From contig CM034531.1 of NCBI GenBank assembly GCA_020002185.1, positions 41,635,327-41,699,326 on the forward strand: a stretch of DNA of 64,000 bases, given 5' to 3'. The notes under the pieces were generated by a model. The model ran no database searches and had not been told where the DNA came from. It saw only the letters and a program-made list of their open reading frames with translations. Positions 39,301-51,300 of this stretch are shown piece by piece (position 1 is the first letter of the stretch; each line of letters begins with the position of its first letter). This DNA comes from Paraescarpia echinospica (Eukaryota > Annelida > Polychaeta > Sabellida > Siboglinidae). Position numbers and translations under genes: made by a program.

Positions 39301-42300
39301 TTGTTTATATGTATGCAAACATGCACACATGCACGTTTGCACATGTGCACACATGCTTGCACAAACACATACCTCATACATATTAAGTAAATATAAGTGA
39401 CTGGTCAGCGTACATGTGTTTGAATCGGTCTATGTATTTTTACCTCTCTTTCTAGAAGGTCGTTTCTGAAGTTCAGTGCATCTGCTGATGATATTTCTAA
39501 ATGAGGAAGTTTGTTGTTCCACAAATGTAATAAACTAGCTCCCACATTTGCAGTAGACTTTCGTGCGAGTAGAAAACAGAGATAGGTGCTTGATGCCTAT
39601 ATAACTGAAGCTTCATACTACCTATTATATGATTTATATTTATACACCTGTTGCAGAGTTGAAGAAGACCACTCTGGCTTATAACAAGAAGGTCATTGAG
39701 TCGAGTGATGTGGCTGAGACACTAGTCAAGGTGAGTCCACAATATAACAACAACACTGGGTTTTTTGCAGATCACTTGTTACTAATTTCGTGAACACATG
39801 AGTGAATATTGTACATTTTGCCTGCATGTATTCCATTTCTGGGTAAATGTGTATCACTTAGTTTCTGATATAGAAAATACCAAAAAGTGATACAAACATT
39901 TGTGACCCATCTTAACAAAATGAGTTGCATGTCAGAAATTTTTTATATTGAGTTATTAGTAGCGTCGGAAAGAGCAGAATCTCTGCTTTCACATGGTGTA
40001 TCATGTAAGAAGATATCTTAATTCTAACTGAAGTTATGGTTTAACAAACACATGGGGTAGAAACCTTCAAACCCAGAAAACGGCCGTCAAAGTTGATGCA
40101 ACTTATTCGTTATGTTTCATGAAATGTACCTTAGTTACTGTCTTCCAAGCTCTCTGGAGGTCACAGAATGTAGTTATTAGCATATGTATGCCCATATATG
40201 GGAAGATGATGCATCAAGCTTCGTGGTGATACCCCATATGTTAGGAGTGTCCGAAAATTAGCAGTTGCGAACGCGTGCAATTACTGGCATTTTTGGCGTT
40301 ATTTTAAGGAAATCGAGCGGAACACTTAGCACAGCTCTACAAAAATCGCTTTAAAATACACAAAACAGTGTTAATTAGTGGGTAGCTAGAGTAGCAATTG
40401 ATCAAACGAATACCAAAGAATAATTTTCAGGGGAAATCTCAAAATCGATGGATTCACGATTTGTTCACATAAACGGCATTTACGGAAAATCAGATTTGCC
40501 GACATCCGACTCATTTCGTTAAGATGTTATTCATTTTGAGATAGATGAAGGAAGAAATGTAGACTAGAATTAATAACTTCACGCTAATTTCAAACTCAAC
40601 TCATGAAAAGACATGCTAGCATAACACCTCACATTCAGAAGTGTAGTGACAAAAACAGTGTCAACATTCTGTCTTGCCAAGTTCAAAACTAAATCCGTCC
40701 AGCAATGAGGATTTATTCACTGGTTGATATGTAACATATTTAATCAAGGTTCAACCAGATCATTGTGAAAGTTGCAATCATTTTTATTCTCCAAACATTG
40801 ATTCAATATTGTATTTCCGTCCTAAATCTGTTATGGTCCCTCACACGATGATGACTTGCTCACACCAGTGTTCAACCTAGCATGCTTAATGATTCTGGTT
40901 CATTTGCTCAGGTTCCACAAACTATTTGGGCATTGTAAATGTGTTATTATTTAGTTGCATCAATAAAGACCTGGGATTGGACAGTAATTATAACAAACTC
41001 CTTAAACATATCCCACCACATGCAGAATGCATACAAATGTTCCTAAGAAACATGTTTAGTTGTGTTGGTCTCCTGGGGCAGGCGTAAACATTGATGCAGC
41101 ATTTGTACTAAAGCAGAACTGAGTGATCAACATTGTCTTACATGATATGGCTAACTACAGCCCAGTCTATTGCTTGTTCCAGTCTCTGGCTTTCATAGTC
41201 AATGATTTGGAAATGAAGTTGACTGTATTGGGTGTCCTGCAGAAATTCTCAAAACATTCACGTAAGTTAACATGTTTTTTTATTAATCCTGTAACCATTT
41301 TAATTAATAGTATAATCCACTAAACCCACATGTAATCATTTTATAGATTATATTTAAGTATTTCTGTGTACCAATCAAAATATGTGTGGGCTCTGATAAC
41401 AGTAGTTTATTTCCATGCAGCAGGGGGAGCCACTGTATATAGCTGGGGAGCCACTGTATACAGCAGGGGGAACCACTGCATGCAGCAGGGGAGCTACTGC
41501 ACATAGTATGGGGGCCACTGCATACAACAGGGGAAGCCACTGCATACAGCAGGGGAGGAAGCCACTGCATACAGCAGGGGAGGAAGCAGCAGGGGGGCCA
41601 CTACATATAGTAGGGGAAGCCACTGCAAACAGCAGGAGAAATTACTGCATACAGCAGGGGGAGCCACAGCACATAGTAGGGGAAGCCACTGCATACAGCA
41701 GGAGAAATCACTGCATACAGCAGGGGGAGCCACAGCATATAGTAGGGGAAGCCACTGCAAACAGCAGGAGAAATCACTGCATAGAGCAGGGGGAGCCACT
41801 GCATATAGTAGAGGAAGCCACTGCAAACAGCAGGAGAAATCACTGCATACAGCAGGGGGAGCCACAGCATATAGTAGGGGAAGCCACTGCATACAGCAGG
41901 GGGAGCCACAGCAAATAGTAGGAGGAGCCACTGCATAAAGCAGGAGAAATCACTGCATAGAGCAGGGGGAGCCACTGCATATAGTAGAGGAAGCCACTGC
42001 AAACAGCAGGAGAAATCACTGCATACAGCAGGGGGAACCACAGCATATAGTAGGGGGAGCCACTGCATACAGCAGGAGAAATCACTGCTTACAGCAGGGG
42101 GAGCCACTGCATATAGTAGGGGAAGCCACTGCAAACAGCAGGAGAAATCACTGCATGCAGCAGGGGGAGCCACAGCATATAGTAGGGGAAGCCACTGCAA
42201 ACAGCAGGAGAAATCACTGCATAGAGCAGGGGGAGCCACTGCATATAGTAGAGGAAGCCACTGCAAACAGCAGGAAAAATCACTGCATACAGCAGGGGGA

Positions 42301-45300
42301 GCCACAGCATATAGTAGGGGAAGCCACTGCATACAGCAGGGGGAGCCACAGCATATAGTAGGGGGAGCCACTGCATACAGCAGGATAAATCACTGCATAG
42401 AGCAGGGGGAGCCACTGCATATAGTAGAGGAAGCCACTGCAAACAGCAGGAGAAATCACTGCATACAGCAGGGGGAGCCACAGCATATAGTAGGGGAAGC
42501 CACTGCATACAGCAGGGGGAGCCACAGCATATAGTAGGGGGAGCCACTGCATACAGCAGGATAAATCACTGCATAGAGCAGGGGGAGCCACTGCATATAG
42601 TAGAGGAAGCCACTGCAAACAGCAGGAGAAATCACTGCATACAGCAGGGGGAACCACAGCATATAGTAATGGAAGCCACTGCATACAGCAGGGGAAGCCA
42701 CAGCATATAGCAGGGGGAGCCACTGCATATAGTAGGGGAAGCCACTGCAAACAGCAGGAGAAATCACTGCATAGAGCAGGGGGAGCCACTGCATATAGTA
42801 GGGGAAGCCACTGCATACATCAGGAGAAATCACTGCATACAATAGGGGGAGCCATTATATATATAGCAGGGAGAGACATTCGTGTATGTTTGTGTTTGTT
42901 GATGAGCTGTGAACTGTGACAAGTGTGTTTGTTACAGCTGTGAACTGTGACAAATGTGTTTGTTGCTTAGCTGTCAAATGTTATAAGTGTGTTTGTTGTT
43001 GCTCAGCTGTGAACTGTGACAAGTGTGTTCATTACAGCTGTGAAATTTGACAAGTGTTTTTGTTACAGATGTGAACTGTGACAAAAGTGTGTTTGTTGCT
43101 CAGCTGTGAACTGCGACAAGTGTGTTTGTTGCTCAGCTGTGAAATGTGACAAGTGTGGTTGTTGATCAGCCATGAACTGTGACAACTGTGTTTGTTGCTC
43201 AGCTGTGAACTGTGACAAGTGTGTTTGTTGATCAGCTGTCAACTGTGACAAATGTGTTTGTTAACAGCTGTGAACAGTGACTGGTGTGTTTGTTACAGCT
43301 GTGAATTGTGACAAGATGCTGCAAGCGGAGGCCGCGAGTCAGCTGTGTACTCACATGATGGACAACGACAAGAGCGGGCTCCTACTCTTCCGCTCCACAG
43401 ACATCTTGTGGAACCTCCTGGAGAGTGGAGCCAAAGATAAACTGGCGGCTCAACTCAGCAACAACGTCTGCATAGGGTCAGTCATAATATGTTGTCTTAT
43501 GTAGCCCTGGTATCCCCCGAGACAAGGCACTCATGACACATACTCCACTGTCAGTATCCTCCTAGACAAGGCACTCATGATACATACTCCACTGTCAGTA
43601 TCCCCCTAGACAAGGCACTCATGACACATACTCCACTGTTAATATCCTCCTAGACAAGGCACTCATGACACATACTCCACTGTCAATATCCTCCTAAACA
43701 AGGCACTCATGACACATATTCAACTGTTGATATCCTCCTAAACAAGGCACTCATGACACATACTCCACTGTTAATATTCTCCTAAACAAAGCACACGTGA
43801 CACTTAGGCCACAGTCAGAGCAATATCTTTGGCAGCAGATGATGTACTTCTTACAAGGGTTTTGTAGATCAAGACTATCTGCTCAGTCAATGCATCACAG
43901 ATGTTTTCCATTTCCATGACAGAGATCATTTACTTGTCCTGGCATAGATACCAGGTAGAAGGGACAGTGGATGTTTGTGTCTCTTCAAAATACAGGTAAA
44001 ATGGAATGAAACAACTACCCAAAATTTTGAAATGGCTGTAGATGGACTCAAACCTCTTTCCCCACTACTGACAGTCATTTGCTCTAACCACGAGACCATT
44101 ATGCCCAACATAACCAACAGCACATATATGTGCAACCTACCCTTCTGAGATATTCATCGATTTTGTTTGTAGACATTCTCACTGCTAGCGTTTTCACCAC
44201 CAATACACCATTTATTCCATTTATTAATATCCGTCTGCAGAAACAAACGTCTCCTCTATCTACCTTCAGTGAAAAAAATACTTATCACTATTGACATAAC
44301 CATTCAATATCTTTAACATATTTATTGCACTTTCCAGAGTAACGTGTGTCGTTGGTATTGTTACAGTAACATCCGAGATGCCTTCATCCATCAGCTGACG
44401 TATGGCTACAGCCACTACGACCGTCAGCTGCGTAATGACCTGCTGGTCATTGCTTCCCTCATTGCATCCTGTTCTCCTGACGCTCCCTTTGTGGAGATCG
44501 GCTTCATCAAACAACTCACACTGTTTGCCACCTTCCAGGAAGGTAGGTCTCTCTGTTGATGGATTAATCTTACTAAATGTACTAGAACTCAAGTTCATAA
44601 GTGGTTTAATTAATGTACATTTTTAAGTGCACAATTAATATGCCATTTTACTCTAAAATTATTTAAAGCTAACATATTGTTAGCTTTAGGTCATTGTTAG
44701 TGCATCTCCTGCCAAGGTACCAATCTCCTGCCAAGGTACCAAGGTCCTCTCACCATTCACTTCCTTCAGTTGTTAGTGCATCTCCTCCCAGGTACCAAGG
44801 TCCTCTCACCTCTTTCTTTGTCTTCATTCACTTCCTTCCACAGTTGTTAGTGCAGTGCATCCTCCCAAGGTCCTCTCACCTCTTTCTTTGTCTTCATTCA
44901 CTTCCTTCCAAGTTGTCATCTCCTCACCAAGGTCCTCTCACCTCTTTTTGTCTTCATTCACTTCCTTCCACAGTTGTTAGTGCATCTCCTCCCAGGTACC
45001 AAGGTCCTCTCACCTCTTTCTTTGTCTTCATTCACTTCCTTCCACAGTTGTTAGTGCATCTCCTCCCAGGCACCAAGGTCCTCTCACCTCTTTCTCTGTC
45101 TTCATTCACTTCCTTCCACAGTTGTTAGTGCATCTCCTGCCAAGTACCAAGGTCCTCTCACCTCTTTCTCTGTCTTCATTCACTTCCTTCCACAGTTGTT
45201 AGTGCATCTCCTCCCAGGTACCAAGGTTCTCTCACCTCTTTCTCTGTCTTCATTCACTTCCTTGGACCATTGTTAGTGCATTTCCTCCCAGGCACCAAGG

Positions 45301-48300
45301 TCCTCTCACCTCCTCTGTATTCATCCACTTCCTTCCACAGTTGTTAGTGCATCTTCTCCCAAGTACCAAGATCCTCTCACCTCTTTCTCTGTCTTCATTC
45401 ACTTCCTTCCACAGTTGTTAGTGCATCTTCTCCCAGGTACCAAGGTCCTCTCACCTCCTTCTCTGTTTTCATTCACTTCCTTCCACCATTGTTAGTGCAT
45501 CTCCTCCCAGGCACCAAGGTCCTCTCACATCTTTCTCTGTCTTCATTCACTTCCTTCCACCATTGTTAGTGCATCTCCTCCCAGGCACCAAGGTCCTCTC
45601 ACCTCTTTCTCTGTCTTCATTCACTTCCTTCCACAATTGTCAGTGCATCTCCTCCCAGGCTCCAAGGTCCTCTCGCCTCTTTCTGCCTTCATTCACTTCC
45701 TTCAACCATTCGCCTCTCATTTCAAAAATGACAAAATAACTAACTTCATGGATATATAACTTCTAGAGACTGTAATATTTTAGATATTTGAGTGATTGGT
45801 GCATTTAGTTGTTGTTCATAGCATTTTGTGAGCCCTTAACAACAGTGTGCGCATTATCACGACTTCTCAAAAGCCCCATACAGAACATGTTTAGTAAACA
45901 GAAGCCCCTGGTTTGAACCCATATGATGTTTATATTGCTTCACATGAATTGTTGGGCTGTTTCAGTGAAGAACTACCACTTCCTGGTGAAACACCTCAAG
46001 TTGATGCCAAACCACGAAGACTTTGAGCTGAAGAAACTCCTCATAAACATCTTGGTGATACTCAGTCATGACTCCGCAGTCATTCCTGTAAGTACATATG
46101 TTATACTTACTTACTTATCCTCTTTGGCACACAAGGCTCGCACAAGATTTCGCCAGACCCCTCTGTCTTGGGCTCTCCTTGCTGCTGTGCCCCAGGTCAA
46201 CCCAGCAGTCTTCAGTTCTTATCAGTCTTATACTGTTATGTCCTAAACATCTTGGTAAATGGTGATATTGAGTCATGATACCTGTATGTACAACCAGTGT
46301 TATAATGTTATGTCATCGATTACAAAATAATGCAAATGATGTAACCGTAACTTTAACAATTGTAATTAATCTGTATAATAAATTACAATTGAAAGAATAT
46401 AATTTTTTAATGATGTCGTAATTGAAATATTCAGCATACATTATATACCATGTCCACCAGTTGTAATTTGTGTAACAAGGAACCTCTTCTTTACAGCTAC
46501 TATCAGAAGGCCGTCTGCTGCTGGCATTGTTCTCGTACGTACGAGCCAATGAGAAGACGTCAGGGCCGCGAGAGTGGACACCAGCGGAGATGGAGGAACT
46601 GCAGCTCCATGCGATGGCTGCACTGTGCACCATCGCTCCGATCATGATTGATGACTACATGATGTGTCAGGGCAGCACCAGACTGCTGCTGCTGCTTGAG
46701 TGGTGTGTTGGCACAGGTAGGGGGCGCCACTGCAATTACTAGGCAAACAGTGGAGAAACCATTGTAAACAATAGGGTAGCCACTGCAGACAGTAGGGGGA
46801 GCCACTGCAGACAGTATGGGGAGCTTACTAGTTATGTGATTAATCTCATATAATATGCACAATGTGTATGAGCATATCGGAGTCCATTTCCTCTTCATTT
46901 TCATGTCACAAAAACACTACTGTATTTGAAAAATGAAAAGTAACAATTAAAACCTTTTTGTGTTTGACAAAATGTGTTGACCAAAGTGAAAATAGTTACT
47001 AGCATGCTCCATGAATGCCATCCTCAGTGGTTCTCTTACTTATAACTATACAGCCGACCATAGCTATGATTGGCTGTAAAGTCTAACAAAATCACTAACA
47101 ATCCCTTTGAATAAAGTAAATACATGCCATCTATATTGTTGTTCACATTGCAGATGACTTTGGTGGTGATGGCAACAGTTTCTATGCTGTTGGTGGACGA
47201 GGCAACAAGCGGGCCCAGATGAGGCATTGTCTACGACTCATGAAGTGTATGGCCGCCACTGCAGACGAGAACATACTGCAGGACTTCGCTGACCAGGGTG
47301 CCATCAACCAACTCACTGGTCAGTCTCATGTACTAGCCATCACTGGACATTGGCATTAGATACAGTTGGGACTACAACTGACTAGATTTCAGTGCCAAGT
47401 AGTCATATATGCATCTATTTCTTCCCTGTACAGCGTGAACAAGATAAGTCAGGTATTGCACTAGATATCTTTCTGTAATGACCTAATTGTTATAACTGTT
47501 ATTGTAATAATGCCCAATGTTAGTATTTATGACTTGATTTAATGAGATTACCATAAAGGGCAGAAACTCCAGATAGCAAGTGGACAGTGAAGTCTTTGGC
47601 TTATTGAGAGACCATTGTTATTCTACGTGAAATCTGCCCGTTTGAAGTATTTGTTGACTTTCGTTTAAAAACGTATGCGTGTTTTCCAGAGAAGTCAAGA
47701 TGGTGTTCGATTGAACAAGTCTGCCAGGGAGTAAAATGTAAAATACTTTGAGCAGTCCAAATGACTGAATACTGCACTATATAAGAACTTACCTTTACTT
47801 ACCTCTTTGTTGTATGTGGTGTATACAGGCATCTTGCGCCTGATGCAGCAGCAACACTTGAACGGTCAGGATGAGATTGAGGTAGAAATGCAATGCAATA
47901 TGCTCTTTGTCCTGTCAACACTCTGTGAGCACGACATGCACCGCAAGGTCAGTTTAATCCACCTCCTGGCAGTCTACAACACCATAACAGTGTCCATCCC
48001 CCAGCAGTTTACAACAACATGACAGTGTCCACCCCCTGGCAGTCTACAATAACATGACAGTGTCCACCCCCTGGCAGTCTACAACAACATGACAGTGTCC
48101 ACCCCCTGGCAGTCTACAACACCATGACAGTGTCCACCCCCTGGCAGTCTACGTCAACACGACAGTGTCCACCCCCTGGTAGTCTACAACAACATGACAG
48201 TGTCCACCCCCTGACAGTCTACAACACCATGACAGTGTCCACCCCCTGGCAGTCTACAATAACATGACAGTGTCCACCCCCTGGCAGTCTACAACAACAT

Positions 48301-51300
48301 GACAGTGTCCACCCCCTGGCAGTCTACAACAACATGACAGTGTCCACCCCCTGGCAGTCTACAACACCATGACAGTGTCCACCCCCTGGCAGTCTACAAC
48401 AACATGACAGTGTCCACCCCTTGGCAGTCTACAACAATATGACAGTGTCCACCCCCTGGCAGTCTACAACAACATGACAGTGTCCACCCCCTGGCAGTCT
48501 ACAACAACATGACAGTGTGTGTCACACAAAATATATGTATAAGTGTAACAGCGTGGAATTAAAAAAAAAAAAATTATAAGGTGTATTTTCTTGATATACC
48601 AAGTGAAAACAATTAATTGCTATGTCAAATTGTTTACAAAATATAGTTTGTTGTTGTAAAATCCACAGGTGACACAACCTGTTGAGTTGCTTGTGTAGCC
48701 CATTCTGATTGGATACTTGCAGGAGCTGTTTGGTGAAGAGGGAGTAGATGTATTGGTCAGCTACTTGAAGCTGGACCTTAGTCTGCTCACATCCGGCCTC
48801 GGTCATCAGCTGCTGCTAATTACGTCCATCGACTGTGTCTGGTCAGTCATGTGTCCTTAGCTAATGTCCCATTGTCTAATGCCATAGACAGTATGTAATC
48901 GATGGTGTCTGATTTCTTGTCCAGTTGCATGCACTTGTTTGAACATGAATAGTGTTCCTGTTAAACAAATATGCTTTCAGAGTTGGCAACTCTGTTGTGA
49001 ACACAGAAGTAAAATATGATTTGTGCCCGACTGATTCTAATGGTATTGTTCCATTGCTATTTTACTTCTGATGCTGTTTATTTGGGTTCATGTACAATGT
49101 TTGGTTGCATATTGGTTATAAATAGAGGTCAGTGGATGGTTGATACAGTTGTTCCATTGCTGTAATGTTGTAGGTGCTGCATATTTGGTTGTTACACAAC
49201 CGAGGATTATTTCCTTGAGAATGAGGGAATCTTCCTCCTCATAGATCTACTTGAGGTACTTGGAATCCTTTTATCGCCTCTGTATCAAATCAACATTGGC
49301 ACAATATGATGACTGTACTTGTATTTGGTTTTAGTTTGATTTAACAATGTATTAAAGCAGTGTAAACACTACAAAATGGCACATGTTTGTTTAAGTAAAA
49401 CTGTACTGAGTAAAGATGTCAATATTTTAAGCAACAATTTTACGGTACAGCCTGTACTTTGTAAAAACTTAGTTTTCAGGAAGGGAATAAGGAAACGACT
49501 AACTGATCCTGCGTCTTGTGATAGCCAAACAGGACTAACTGATCCTGCGTCTTGTGATAGCCAAACAGGACTAACTGATCCTGCGTCTTGTGATAGCCAA
49601 ACAGGACTAACTGATCCTGCGTCTTGTGATAGCCAAACAGGACTAACTGATCCTGCGTCTTGTGATAGCCAAACAGGACTAACTGATCCTGCGTCTTGTG
49701 ATAGCCAAACAGGACTAACTGATCCTGCGTCTTGTGATAGCCAAACAGGACTAACTGATCCTGCGTCTTGTGATAGCCAAACAGGACTAACTGATCCTGC
49801 GTCTTGTGATAGCCAAACAGGACTAACTGATCCTGCGTCTTGTGATAGCCAAACAGGACTAACTGATCCTGCGTCTTGTGATAGCCAAACAGGACTAACT
49901 GATCCTGCGTCTTGTGATAGCCAAACAGTTACACAAATTCATAGAAATTGCACTGATTTAATCTTGAAACAACTTGTGAGTAGAGCAGTATTTATACGAT
50001 GATGACTGATGAGATGTTGTCATCACACGGATCCTGTTGCTTCTCCCAGAGCTGTCCCAAGAACATGCACACTCAGATCTTTGGTTGTCTCCTGGACCTG
50101 GCGGAAAACCCCAAGACTCTGCCCCACCTGAGCACATGGCGGGGCAAGGACGACTTCTCAGCGGCCCATCTCTTCTGTAAGAAGTGGCGAGAGGAGGAAC
50201 ACATTATGGGAGTGAAGAGGGATGACACGGGGGCAATCCTGGGTGAGTTGACATGTGGGAGTAGGTGTAGGGATGAGGGAGGAGGTAATCTATAATAGTG
50301 ATCCATATGAAGGAAGCGTGTATTTAAAGGGAATACTCGGCAATCAAAATAAATCTCTGGTTGATAAACTGAGATAAATATTGACAAAGCCCTGTGGCTA
50401 GTGAGAGGTTAATAAATAAAAAAAATTAAATACTTACAACGTTGCAGAACATTCTGATATCATGAAGTACAGTTGCACCTCGCTTTATGGTCACCTCAGC
50501 AACACAATCACCATCCAATTAAGGTCACTCTAGGACACTCACAAATTATTTCCATAACAGCAAAGTATAGGAAATGAGTCCTGCTAATGCAGTCACCTTA
50601 CAATACAGGTCACTTTTGCTCAGACCCGAGAGTGACCCCAGTAATTAGACTCTACTGTAGTGTAGAATGTCAGTCACCACAGAGGCTGTTGGTGGTTGTA
50701 GACCCAAACAAGCCCCTGATGGGGGGGCTACAGGAGAGTCAGGGAGTGATCCCCCTTCCTGCCAGCATGCCCAGTCAGGCCATTGTGGACGTCTCAGAGA
50801 ACATGCGAGCAAAAATATATGCCATGTTTGGCAAGATTGGTTAGTCTGTTTTGTTATTTCTGCGTACACTGTATCATTTGAATCATATCATACAGAATCT
50901 TCTGTTTAATCCCATCCATATTATTCTCCAAATGTTACACATTGCTGTGTCTATCAAAGCCTCTTTCTTGCCATCTGTTCTGTTAATGTCATCACACTCT
51001 CTGTGGATCGTTCCCTTACCATTGACTTTCATGTCTATTACACCTCTCCTCCTTCCATCTCTCATTCCACCTGTGTGTCTCACACTGTTAAAATGTTTCT
51101 ACCCACTCATAGATGCATCAGAAGTGTAATTCGTGAGCAGTAAACCAATGTCAGCAACATTGTTACCCTAAAAATCAGCAAAATGTGTACTTTCTCCTTA
51201 ATTACCTTAACTTATAATATTTTGTCAGATGTAAACCATGGTTCAGTATATGTATTAACTTATTTACAGTACTAAATGGTACATTTTTAATATGTCATAT

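Noticed and set aside
41415..42842. Cysteine- and proline-rich frames such as [17 protein letters not shown]
   Set aside because: Translation of a 22-bp minisatellite inside an intron between two well-supported exons.
43985..44120. Functional tRNA gene
   Set aside because: A- and B-box-like words are present but the stems do not pair well by eye; a SINE is more likely.
49498..49928. CRISPR-like array
   Set aside because: Perfect head-to-tail units with no spacers, in an animal gene.
49376..50002. 208-codon plus frame across the 36-bp repeat
   Set aside because: It lies within intron 15, between exons with correct phases on both sides.
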